From Berberis thunbergii (lineage: Eukaryota > Streptophyta > Magnoliopsida > Ranunculales > Berberidaceae): a stretch of DNA of 64,000 bases. The notes beneath the pieces were generated by a model that was not told the DNA's origin, did no database searches, and saw nothing but the letters and a program-made list of their open reading frames with translations. The DNA lies in assembly GCA_003290165.1 (NCBI GenBank), contig QNQO01006270.1:107442-171441 (forward strand), in the 5' to 3' direction. Position numbers and translations under genes: made by a program. Position 1 is the stretch's first letter. Each line of letters starts with the position of its first letter. Positions 10,835 through 21,021 of this stretch are shown here, piece after piece.

Positions 10835-12040
10835 ACGGGCGTCAATCTCTTAACAATCCCAATAGGGTAACAGTGGGTTAAATTTATCTCACCCTTGTCC
10901 CACTTTATGAGTTTTCTCATCTATAATTGGCTTATTGTAGGTGAATAAAAGGCATGAAGTTAATGGTTAGAGTTTGGTGGATGGTACCATTAGGTCATGG
11001 GTTTGAATCCAATCGGCAGTATATTTATTAGTTTATGGTGTGTTGACTAGTTATGGTCTTTAATAGGTTATGGGATCGGTCATGGGTTCGAACCCAATCG
11101 ACAGTATGTTTATCAATTTATGGTGTGTTAACCAGTTATGGTCTTTGATAGGCTATGAAATCGTGAAAATCCAACTCACCTTCAAAAAAAAAAAGTGAAA
11201 AAACTTATCCTACCAAAGTTATCCCACCTATATTTGGCTTAGTGTGGATGCTCTTGGGAAAGTGAGTATCCCTCTATTTTTTTTATTTATTATTATTATT
11301 ATTTTGAAGTTTATGTTGTTATTGTGTAACTAGAAAACACATAGTTCAACTTCGATCACCCAGGCTTTGAAAAAGTTTGGGAGTCGCACACGATTATCTT
11401 GTTTCTAGCCTCTCTCCACGTTTGCATCTTCTTCTCCTCCAACTGTTCATTTATTCTCAAGTATCATTTTCACCTCATTATGTCTCCGTTTCTCATTTGT
11501 CTCCGTGATATACTAGGATTAATTAGTCCCAAATAATAATACTAATAATAATGATAATTAAAAACACCAAATTGTATCAATTCTAGTAATAATTGAAACC
11601 TTCAGAACTAGTTGGTAGGTTGTGCCTCTAAAACATACTGGAATTAATTACTTAAAATAATAATGATAACTAGAAACACTAAACTGTATCAATTCTAATA
11701 ATTATTGAAAACTTTAGAAATAGTTGGTAAGTTAAAGGTTAACTTATAGGGCATTACCCAATTAGTTTATGACTATCTTGTTTGTCATCAAAAACTTTTT
11801 GTATTCCAATCATGCACCCAATCCGAGTTCTGTCTTGACTGTTAGGCCATAGACATTGACTAATTAGATCCATCCATATTTCCCTTAAAGACTAGATTAC
11901 CCCATATTGTTAGTGATGGCCTCATGGCCTGGCACATAACAATTTTGACAATTTAGTTTGGGATGAAAGCACTTGTTATCTGAAGGCAACATTAATCTCG
12001 TATTCCCCATTCTCTTTTTCCTGCAATTACTCTCTTCATT
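10835..12040 (+). repeat. Dispersed duplication, copy 2 of 2, with SINE inside
   Basis: Collinear with 603-1530 but longer, because a SINE is inserted at 10950-11194. The shared right part includes ACTAGATTACCCCATATTG and TTGGGATGAAAGCACTTG. The two copies are in direct orientation about 10.2 kb apart. Confidence 0.75.
10950..11194 (+). mobile_element. tRNA-derived SINE with duplicated body
   Basis: The head carries a Pol III A-box-like TGGTTAGAGTTTGG (from about 10963) and a B-box-like GGGTTTGAATCC (10999-11010). It ends in a poly(A) run (11184-11194). A 9 bp target duplication, GTGAATAAA/GTGAAAAAA (10941-10949 and 11195-11203), flanks it. The matching site in the paralogous segment near 727-745 is empty. 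The body from TCATGGGTTT is repeated once with about 85 bp period, giving a second B-box-like GGGTTCGAACCC at 11084-11095. Confidence 0.8.
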
Positions 12041-13050
12041 CTCTCTGATTACATTACATTAGATTACAGTAGTAATCCTTCTCTCTGATTTCTCTTTCTC
12101 CTGCCAGCCATGGCGAACTCCACTTTCACAAAGTGTTTGAAATCTACAACGACGACTCAGGTCTGCAAGGCTTGTGATTTGTCCAACAGTGCAATGATCG
12201 ATAAACAAGAATAACCCTTGAGGGAGTTTATTGATGTGTTGAATGTGTAACCCGATTCGCAAGAGATGTCGATCAAAGCTTTCAATTGAGAGATGAGATT
12301 TTCATAAACGAAGAAAAAGAAGAGGATTGTTGTTGACGGGGTAGGAGGCGATAGGGCGATTGGTTTTTGCGATCAACAAATTATAGGAGGGAAAAAGAGT
12401 TGTAGACAAGGAAGAGAAGAGAGTTGGGAAAGATTGTCTAGAGTTGCCCAACATACACAGATTTGTATCCATCTCGAAGAATTTGGCCAAGATTGTAAGC
12501 AAACTTTAAGAAAAGGGTAATTTGGTCGTTAAGGAAAGTATGGATGACTCAAGTTTGTCAATAGCCTTGACCTAATAGTCAACAACAAAAATAGGTGTTC
12601 AACTCGAATGTTAAAAAATTTTGAATGCCAAACCGAAATAGCTATAAACTAACGGGGTCATAAGGAAAATAATAACAAAAGGGATTTTCAATATCTACAA
12701 TAAAATTAGGGAGACCAAAAGAGACTCGTAAACAAAATTCAAATCCTACTCCAAATAAGAATTGCCTACTATATATTTCCTAGCCTAAGACAAATAGTAA
12801 TTTCTAAAATAATCAAACTCTTTCTAAATAAACAAACTTTTCTAAAAACATTAAACCTGTAAGTATGGACTCCAATGTTGAACTGTATACATACTTAAAT
12901 GAGCCAACAATTTGTATTATACTCTATTTAGAAACTGATGCGAGAAACCCACCCCTTGGACAAGGGGCGAACAGGCCTAAGAACATTTGCATGTACCAAA
13001 AGATCCAACCCATTTTTGTTCAATCTTGAAATCTGTATATAGATAATCAA
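12041..13050. other. Non-genic spacer
   Basis: A short plus-strand frame starting ATGGCGAACTCC at 12110 reads MANSTFTKCLKS and stops after about 34 codons; I do not recognise it. The rest is AT-rich with no domain, repeat pair or splice structure that I can support. Confidence 0.5.
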
Positions 13051-13693
13051 GGATTTTTGTATTCTTTTATTTTAATTTAATTTAACAGTAGATGATTCAC
13101 AAATATATTAAATGGTGGCATGATAGATCATGTGCTCAGGAAAGAATTGAATTTACCAACCAAAGCAACACACAGACCAGAGGAGACTCCCAATAATGAT
13201 GATGATAGAATAGACAAGACTTGGATACCCTACTGAAAATACGGATTGATGCATCCATATCATCCATCTCTCAAGTCCCTGTTAACCAACCCAAAACAAA
13301 ATCCTACCATCAATACTGTGCGTATTCTTTGCAGTGTAAACAACAATTCTCTTTACCACTGAGAATTACCTCAAATTGGCACTTCCTTCTCCTCTTACAC
13401 ACATATATAGAATCTAATAGGAATTCAACACAACTAGTAAAGTTTAAATTCCCCCAACATAACAAGAATCCACAAAAAGAATTGAATTGAATGAATGGGT
13501 GGGGGTCAGTTTATTGTATCAGTGGTCCTGCATGATGAGTGGGTCAATCATGGATCATGGATGGGCTGCTCTTCCTATAAATTCTAATTGTTGATACACT
13601 GACAATGACAATTTCGTATCAATGTAATGTGTACCTCCCATTTGGTTCCACAGTGATGATACATTTTAATGCCATAACAGAATTTCCTCAGTT
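13051..13693 (+). repeat. Left ~645 bp direct repeat flanking pararetrovirus
   Basis: Near-identical to 19500-20146, with roughly 25 single-base differences by eye, mostly transitions, plus a few small indels. It starts GGATTTTT and ends CCTCAGTT, so it has no TG...CA LTR termini, and no primer site follows directly. It is best read as host sequence duplicated around the viral insert. Confidence 0.85.
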
Positions 13694-14090
13694 TGTTGTT
13701 GGGATTTTCTTCCTACAACACTCTTTGTTCCATGTCAATTTGCCTAAGCTCATTGCATAAGCTCCTCTCTGATTCTGCTGCCGATTCAAAGTCAAATGGT
13801 GGACTCAATTCGACCATACCAATGTTACAAAAGAAGCTATCAAACGTTTTTTCTCAGGCAAGGGAAATTTACCAAATCCACTGGTAAATCCAATCAAGAC
13901 TCCTTCACAAGCTCAACTTCTTCGACAACATATCAAGAAGCAGCTTTCAGAAAAACCTACAAAAGCCCAACTGTTGGGAACTTTGTCCAAAATCTGCTCT
14001 GAAGATTCAGATGAAGACGATGAAACAACAGTACCAGACAATGAGGATGACTGCTATGACATCTTTTCGCCACTAACATAAAGTTCTACC
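13694..14090 (+). pseudogene. Endogenous pararetrovirus: C-terminal end of polyprotein
   Basis: After the repeat, a broken plus-strand reading contains QLLRQHIKKQL and a very acidic tail (SEDSDEDDETTVPDNEDD), stopping near 14080. This resembles the region after RNase H at the end of Petuvirus-like polyproteins. It lies upstream of the viral promoter-like region, as expected for a circular genome opened elsewhere. The reverse transcriptase and RNase H that should precede it are absent, so the copy is incomplete. The assignment rests on position and sequence character. Confidence 0.5.
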
Positions 14091-14437
14091 CTACAAGCAT
14101 TATTGTGTCTATGACTCAGCAGAGTTCTAAGAAGTAATAATTACAAAGCTACAAAGACATATGCCACCTCCACTACAAAACGAAGTTACTTTCGGCCAAC
14201 CGACGACATCTTGTTTTTCAAAGCAATCGCGTGTATCTACAGTGCCCGCACTTACAAAAGATCAACAGTTAAAGCATCTTCAACTATGCCACCAACTCCA
14301 ATTATACAAGCAACATGACAAAGCTTCTCCATTCAGCTTTTCATGATTACAAAATGACAAATGTCCACCCACCTTCCACCTCATCTTCGAGAAGGCTTAT
14401 TTGTTCTCTTTCAATTATTGTATCTTCTTTTCTTTTC

Positions 14438-14445
14438 TATTTAAG
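14438..14445 (+). promoter_or_regulatory. Candidate TATA box of pararetrovirus promoter
   Basis: TATTTAAG lies about 120 bp upstream of a polyadenylation signal and 480 bp upstream of the primer site, the order found in caulimovirid large intergenic regions. No expression evidence. Confidence 0.4.
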
Positions 14446-14560
14446 CAAGTGTGTAACTCTGCATAAGGCAGAACTTATCTCACTATGTAATCATCTAGTC
14501 TAATCTTTGTAACCTTACTTCTCTTGTAAGCCTCTCTCTCCTGTATAATATTTTCTTATT

Positions 14561-14566
14561 AATAAA
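14561..14566 (+). terminator. Candidate polyadenylation signal AATAAA (pararetrovirus)
   Basis: AATAAA in a pyrimidine-rich context downstream of the TATA candidate. In caulimovirids a signal here terminates the terminally redundant pregenomic RNA. Confidence 0.45.
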
Positions 14567-14800
14567 AGTTCATGCATATGTTCTTCTTAGTTTTGTTTTT
14601 AAAACATTTTTCGAAAACTTATCTTGACTGAATATCTCGTTATACTGGTCAACCATCATTGGCCCAGTATCGACACCATTCGCTTGAAAAGTTTGAAGAA
14701 AATTTTTAATGGATCTTATAATTCTTGTTTTGTGTGTTTATCTTTATATCCTTATATTAGTTTATATTCATCTTTTCCTCTCTCGTCTTCTTTGTTGAGT

Positions 14801-14916
14801 TCGTTTATTTATCCTGTTATTGTTAATTTGTGTTCTTTGTCTCTCTGTTAGTAGTCCTTCGTCTATTTATCCTGTTATTGTTAATTTGTGTTTTTTGTCT
14901 CTTCGTTAGTAGTCCT
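14801..14916 (+). repeat. 58 bp tandem duplication in viral leader
   Basis: Two 58 bp units (14801-14858 and 14859-14916), each with TATTTATCCTGTTATTG and ending GTTAGTAGTCCT, differ at only a few bases. They lie immediately upstream of the primer-binding site. Confidence 0.9.
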
Positions 14917-14925
14917 GGTAAAGAT

Positions 14926-14939
14926 TGGTATCAGAGCCA
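14926..14939 (+). other. Primer-binding site, initiator Met-tRNA
   Basis: TGGTATCAGAGCCA is complementary to the 3' end of plant initiator tRNA-Met, the usual minus-strand primer site of caulimovirids and many LTR retrotransposons. With no LTR directly upstream, and a movement-protein-like reading downstream, it marks the origin of a pararetroviral genome. Confidence 0.85.
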
Positions 14940-15050
14940 TGTTGTCTTTTTTTCAGGGGAAAATAGTGTTGGTGAGTTCCAAGGTAATGTTGGTCAGCCG
15001 TTTGATGCCCCTTGTAAGTCGCCAAGACGAGCGCATTTGAGTCGGGCTAG

Positions 15051-16190
15051 GTGGTTTCATACTGGTGTTCTAGCTGTAGGTGGTTTGAGTACAGTGTTCC
15101 TGACCCTCCAACCTCCAAAAATCCATACAAAATGTGTTTGCTTTCAAAATTTACCCGAGCTTCTATCTCTAGACAAAAAAACCCAAAATTACAAAATATG
15201 ATGGAATGTCAAATTCCAGAAGTAAAACAAGATTTACAAAAATGGTCTATCCCAAAAGTTTCTTACAAAAAGATTTATGAGATTTCAAAATCTATCTTTT
15301 CTCAAAAATCTGAAGACCTCATAGACATTGTCGAACAGACAGTGTCTCTTGATGGTTCTTTAGAATCAAAACAATTAATTTTTACAAATACTCTTGAATT
15401 TCTCAAAAATCAAGAATACAAGTATATCCATATTGGTCTTATCCAGGTATGAATTAAACATCTTACTAGGACTAGCCTTGACACTTGTGCTCTTATCGCT
15501 CTTCGCGATTGCAGACACAATAGATTCCATGATTCTCTGTTTGGAATTGCATAATCTACCCTTGCTATGGGTCCAGTCTACTGCGACTGTTACCCCAATT
15601 TCTCAGTGTCTCTCAAGGATCCCAATGTCCTTGAAGCACTAACCCTCAATATTCAAACCTTTGGTTTCAATATGCTTCCAGGATCTGAACCCCTTGCCCT
15701 TATTTACAAAATCACATTTAAAGCTATGAAGACTCATTTGAGTCCTAAAGCTTTAATGAAGTCTGAAAAAGGTTATACAATCTTGTTTCAGGCTAACAAA
15801 GACAAGACTAGTGTAATTGTCCCAAAGACAATACACTGAAATCAAGTTACTCTTCCTGTAACTTGGCAGGTCCAAGCCCAGCCTAGGAAACCCCCTCCTG
15901 ATCATCTGAATCAGGTTCTTACCTTAGAAGATGGAACTGTAGAATTATAGTTCTCAGAAACTAGAAAAACTAGGCTTTAACCTTTAGATTTTCAATCAGG
16001 ACGTAGATCTGAATCGTCGTTCAAAACTGCTCCTTCACAATTTCTTTCTAGGACTCCTACTTCAGAAGTCCTAGAAGTCCTTCCTCATCTAGATCTTGCT
16101 CATTTAAGATCTAATCCTCACTCTCCTCAAATTTCTCAACCAATTTACAATCTTGACCCCCACAATGAGAGATCTCCCACTTGATCTGAA
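15051..16190 (+). pseudogene. Endogenous pararetrovirus: movement-protein-like region, broken
   Basis: The first open stretch (15051-15452) contains EVKQDLQKWSIPKVSYKKIY, like the start of caulimovirid 30K-type movement proteins. The reading then changes frame near 15450 and continues in another open stretch (15567-15839) with NIQTFGFNMLPGSEPLALIY, followed by further stops near 15840 and 15950. Movement proteins of this superfamily help virus spread through plasmodesmata. At least one frame break and several stops show it cannot be expressed whole. It lies just after the primer site, as in Petuvirus-like genomes. Confidence 0.7.
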
Positions 16191-17350
16191 ATGGAAGATC
16201 CTCATTCCCAATTAAATATGATATCTACTTATTTCGATCTTGATAAAGATTGGATTAAAGCATAATTTGCTAAATATTTCTATTATGATAAACGCAAAAC
16301 ATTTTATGCTCAAACTATTCCTTCTCAGAGAAATGAATCGGGTAAAATGTTTTATAAATGTTGTGAAGATATTAAAGATAACATGTCATTTTTAAATTGG
16401 TATGAATCTATTTATCTTCCCAATATTAACGTTATCAGAAATTCTTCTAAGCCTTGGCATCTGAAGTCTAGCAACTTTGTTGTTGAATCAGTCTTGCCTC
16501 CATTAGAAGAAATCAAAATCCAAGCTCAAGGACAGACTATTGCTGCCTCTCATTTGAAAGATCATTTTTTCTCAAAATGACGCAAAAGGAATTTCAAAGA
16601 TCATTGAGCAAAACAATTATACAAATGTTTTGTTACATGAATTGGGAGACAACTTAGTTTACAAATCAGGAATATCTCATTTCCCCCCCCCCAGACACTC
16701 CTAAACCAGTAACGTTCTTCACTCCTCTTTCTGTTGAAAGAAATGTGTTGACTTGTCCTCATCATCTCATCGATGAAATCAACAAAAACTTTAGTCTTTG
16801 CAAATTAAAGATCAACTATCTTCCTCTACAAAACAAATTAACACTCTGTCAAACCCGGTTGAATATGAGGATTCTGACAACTCTGAAGAGTTTGATCCCA
16901 TGTCTGAATTAGATCAGCTTCAAATGCAAGCTAATCCTATTCGTGCATCTCATTATCAATCTTGACAAAATTATCAAAATCCTTTACCAACATCTAGGAA
17001 TTTTTATCCTAGGCCTACACTTCCAGATATGCAGTATGAAGAAAAACCCTTACAAATTTTTGGATCATTTTCTACAAGCAACGTCTATACTTGGAATATA
17101 GATGGATTGACAGAAGAAAATATCATTGAACTGACACAATAAATTATCATGATGGCTGCTGCTCACCGCAGTGAACACAAATCTGATCAAAGTATTGTTT
17201 CGGTCATTGTAGTTGGTTTTTCTGGTCAATTGAAATGATGGTGGGATAATTATCTTTCTTCCACTGAACAGCAATATATTTTAATAACAGTTAAGAGAGA
17301 TATTGATGGAAATCCAATAAAATCTGAGAATGGTGAAGACATCCCCGATT
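16191..17350 (+). pseudogene. Endogenous pararetrovirus: polyprotein middle region, broken
   Basis: Plus-strand fragments, the longest open one at 16347-16580, lie between movement-protein-like and capsid-like regions. Stops and frame changes are frequent, and a poly-C run sits at about 16683. I recognise no catalytic motif. Order alone suggests the linker and N-terminal coat region of the polyprotein. Confidence 0.45.
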
Positions 17351-18190
17351 CTGTCAATACCCTGATTTTTGTCATTCTCAAATATTTTATAGGTGATCCT
17401 TCACAATTCCACGATAAAGCTAGAGATCTTCTTATGGTCCATCGGTGTCCTACACTTGGTGATTTTAGATGGTATAAAGATGTGTTTATGAAAAAGATTA
17501 TGCATCAAAATGGGGCTAACAATCCATTCTGGAAACGAAAGTTTCTTTTTGGATTACCGCCCAATTTTGCTAAATCAATTCGAATTAAGCTTCAAGCTCA
17601 ATATCATGGTGATATACCTTATGATAAGCTTACGTTTGGAGATTTGATTGCCTTTGTTAATGAAGTTGCCTTGTATCTTTGCAATGATTTGCACCTTAAG
17701 GCCCAATTGAAAAAACAAAATATTTCAGGTCCTCGTGAACTGGGATCATTTTGTCAATAATATGGGTATGAGGATTTCAAGGCACCTTCTCATAAACAAA
17801 CATCTCGCCAAAAGTATAGGTCTCATCCGGCCCGTGCTTTTAAGTCCAAGAGGGCTTATGGCTCAAAACAACCCAAACAATTTAGTTTTTATTATTCCAA
17901 GCCCAAAAGACATGGCACTCATAAGCCCAAGCCTTATAAATCTTTTCCTAAATTCAAAGGCCCGATTGTTCAAAAACCCATTTGTTTCAAATGTGGAAAA
18001 CCCAGGCATTATGCTAAAAATTGTCGCACATCTCAAAAGATTCAGGAACTCAATGCTTCTGAAGACATTAAAAATAAGTTTATCAAAGTCATGGTCAATT
18101 CTGAATCAAACAATGATTCATCTGATGATCTCCAAGTCTATCAATTAAGATATGATACTGATTCAAATTCATCAGACGATTCTGATTAGG
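17351..18190 (+). pseudogene. Endogenous pararetrovirus: capsid-like region with zinc knuckle
   Basis: An open stretch (17434-17760) contains FWKRKFLFGLPPNFAKSIR, a capsid-like block shared by caulimovirids and gypsy gags. It is followed by a Lys-rich region and, at 17983-18024, CFKCGKPRHYAKNC, a CX2CX4HX4C zinc knuckle. The knuckle lies in a different frame from part of the upstream block. An acidic Ser/Asp-rich tail (about 18100-18185) follows. In the living family this domain binds the pregenomic RNA. Confidence 0.75.
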
Positions 18191-18227
18191 ATCACTGTGT
18201 CAATGTAATGCTTTAACTAGTGTCAAT

Positions 18228-18503
18228 ATGCTTTCAAAAACAAAAGAATCGAGTATTCTTTTAGATTTTGTTGATCGCATTGATGATTATGCTCTTAAAA
18301 CAGAGTATCTTAAGCATATTAAGAATACTCTTACAAAAAAACCTATTCCTGAGATTGTAAATCCATTTTACAATCATAAAGATATCATTGATAGGTTTAA
18401 AACTTATGTTCATCAACCTATCACCATATCTTATTTACAAGCAGAAGTTAATACCATAAAAAAAGGAAATACAACAGCTCAAGCAAGGTCAATCTTGACT
18501 TGA
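18228..18503 (+). pseudogene. Endogenous pararetrovirus: spacer between capsid and protease
   Basis: A 91-codon open stretch with helical, Lys-rich composition and NPFYNHKDIIDRFKTY. It lies between the zinc knuckle and the protease and stops in frame before it. No motif that I can assign. Confidence 0.45.
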
Positions 18504-18671
18504 ACTCAAACTTATGAATTCTCAAATTCATAAAGATATTTCTCCCTCTTTTTCTGATATTTCTTCTACTTCTAATCAGGTAGCTGCTGAAGTTAATGAG
18601 CCAAGTACTACTCCTTCTTTTCTTAATGAAATCACAAAATTAAGTTTCACAAATGGTATATCAATATAACT

Positions 18672-19449
18672 TTGGTTATCAACCACAGTTATACGGTCAA
18701 TACCATCGCTCTTGTTGATTCTGGAGCAGATCTTAACTGTGTGGCTGAAGGTTTAATACCTGTTTCATACTTCAAACCCAGAAAACAGAAATTGTATTAT
18801 GCTGATAACAGCCAATTACAAGTTCTATATAAACTTACAAATGCTCATATTTGTCAAGACTCTATCTGCATTAAACACAATTTTTTGTTAGTCAAAGATA
18901 TGGCTCAAAAGATCATACTTGGAACGCCATTCTTAACTACAATTTATCCGTTTAATGTTATAGAAACTGATATTCATACCAGTGCTCTTGGCAGTAACCT
19001 TACCTTTAAATTTCTCCTCCAATCAAAAGTTGTAGAAATTAATTCTTTAAAAACAAAGAATTTCTTTCTCAATTTTCTCTCTCAAAAACAGTCCCATTTG
19101 CTTTATTTAAAGCAAGAAATATCTTATAAACGTGTTGAAGAACAGCTTAAAGATTCATTCATACAAACTTGCATCATTGGTTTCAAAGAAAGATTGGTTT
19201 CTAAACTTTGTTCAAATCTTTCTAATGCTTTCTGGAATCGAAAGCGACATATGGTCTGTTTGGCATATGATTCCTCATTTCGTGAATCCCAGATCCCTAT
19301 CAAGGCATGTCCCATTCAAATGAATTTTGAATTAATGGAATTCTGTAAGAACGAAATTACTAGTTTGTTTGACAAACAGTTAATTCTCCAATCTCAGTCT
19401 CAGAACAGGTATTGTCGCTCTGATTTTTTGTCAAATTCAATCTATCATG
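18672..19449 (+). pseudogene. Endogenous pararetrovirus: aspartic protease and start of reverse transcriptase
   Basis: The longest open stretch of the element (269 codons from 18672, stop at 19481). ALVDSGADLNC near residues 13-23 is the retropepsin active-site motif (D-S-G). ILGTPFL about 75 residues later fits the second conserved strand. Near the end, PIQMNFELMEFCKNEITSLF matches the entry to reverse transcriptase, where the polymerase loop approach begins. The reading then runs into a short shared repeat and host DNA, so all catalytic RT and RNase H sequence is missing. Confidence 0.8.
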
Positions 19450-19451
19450 GA

Positions 19452-19477
19452 TTTGTTGTTGGGATTTTCTTCCTACA
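19452..19477 (+). repeat. 26 bp direct repeat at both virus-host junctions (right copy)
   Basis: An identical 26 bp run, beginning TTTGTTGTTGGG and ending CTTCCTACA, occurs at 13692-13717 (left junction) and here (right junction). It could be a recombination scar or filler from the insertion event. Confidence 0.9.
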
Positions 19478-19499
19478 GTAGTCGGGTTCCATGTATGCA

Positions 19500-20146
19500 G
19501 GATTTTTATATTCTTTTATTTTAATTTAATTTAACAGTAGATGATTCACAAATATATTAAATGGTGCCATGATAGATCATGTGCTCAGGAAAGAATTGAA
19601 TTTACCAACCAAAGCAACACACAGACCAAGGGGGAATCCCAATAATGATGATGATAGAATAGACAAGACTTGAATACCCTACTGAAAATACGGATTGATG
19701 CATCCATATCATCCATCTCTCAAGTCCCTGTTAGCCAACCCCAAACAAAAACCTGCCATCAATACTGTGCGTATTCTTTGCAGTGTAAACAACAGTCCTC
19801 TTCACTACTGAGAATTATCTCAAATTGGCACTTCCTTCTCCTCTTACACGCATATGTAGAATCTAATAGGAATTCAACACAACTAGTAAGTTTAAATTCC
19901 CCCAACATAACAAGAATCCACACAAAGAATTGAATTGAATTGAATGAATGGGTGGGGGTCAGTTTATTGCATCAGTGGTCCTGCATGATGAGTGGGTCAA
20001 TCATGGATCATGAATGGGCTGCTCTTCCTATAAATTCTAATTGTTGATACATTGACAATGACAATTCCGTATCAATGTAATGTGTACCTCCCATTTGGTT
20101 CCACAGTGATGATACATTTTAATGCCATAATAGAATTCCCTCAGTT
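19500..20146 (+). repeat. Right ~645 bp direct repeat flanking pararetrovirus
   Basis: Partner of 13051-13693, about 96 percent identical by eye. The sequence beyond each outer edge differs, so the duplication ends at the edges of the viral insert. Confidence 0.85.
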
Positions 20147-21021
20147 ACTTTTTTCCTTGCAATCATGTGACTGTTTTTATCAAACAGTTTTCCATTTTGC
20201 TTTTCAACATATTGTGGATGAAGTTTATTATCCCTTGCCTGGATCAAACGACTCGGTTACCAATCCCATTTGTAGATGAAGTTGGGACATTGGTAAACAT
20301 TCTTAGTTACTTGACCCAATGCTAACTAAATTGAATTATTTACTACAGTATAAGTCTAAAAAATTAGTGCGATAAAAATGTTGAGATATTTGTGTTACTT
20401 TTCTGTTAGCTCTTCAAATCACTGATCTTGCATGTGTTATATGGTGCTTCTGATCGAGTTAACTTTTGTATATATAAACCTTATGAGACAGCAAATATAT
20501 AACCTTTTGAGACAAAATTATCCTGTTATTGTCAGTGGACCACATAATGGTTACCATATCGCAATACATCTTTGTCTGAACCTACATCGACACATGACCA
20601 ACTTTATTTATCGGAATGTGATTCTCCCCCCAAATTCCAAATGAGCAATTTTTCTTTCTATGTGTCTGTCAAAAGTTAGTGGCTGATTTTAGCCATCCTC
20701 ATCGTAAAGAGGATTGATTCTTCATTCGCTTTCTATATATTGTTGTAGTTAAGGTACACTTTGTAATGGAGTTGTACTTCTCAATTGAATATTGTGATAA
20801 ACGCTTAATTTGCTTTGTAAATTAGCTGTTGGTATTGCACATTTCAATTTAAAATCACTAGTCCAGCTTTTCAACTTTAAAAACCAAAAGTTTGTTGCTT
20901 CAAGTTTAAACTTAACTAGTTGTGCACAACTGTACATAAGGTTCTCTATGTTTTTATTTTATTTTATTACCTTTAGCAGTTTTGTTAGTTAAAATATTCA
21001 GAATGTATAATTCTAGCTGGC
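20147..21021. other. Non-genic spacer
   Basis: AT-rich; short open frames only, none with a recognisable domain. Confidence 0.5.

Noticed and set aside
10960..11095. A functional tRNA gene at the A/B boxes
   Set aside because: No cloverleaf can be drawn; the boxes are part of a SINE head with poly(A) tail and target duplication.
603..12040. The 603-1530 and 10835-12040 copies as LTRs of one 11 kb element
   Set aside because: The gag-like sequence between is on the minus strand while LTR-like motifs read plus, copy ends lack TG/CA termini that I can fix, and a third partial copy of the flank lies between them; a segmental duplication is simpler.
19124..19315. Minus-strand frame opposite the viral protease
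   Set aside because: Shadow of the plus-strand open protease/RT reading.
13051..20146. The ~645 bp repeats as LTRs of an LTR retrotransposon
   Set aside because: They start GGATTT and end CAGTT with no TG...CA, no primer site follows the left copy, and the primer site lies 1.2 kb further in, in a caulimovirid-type leader.
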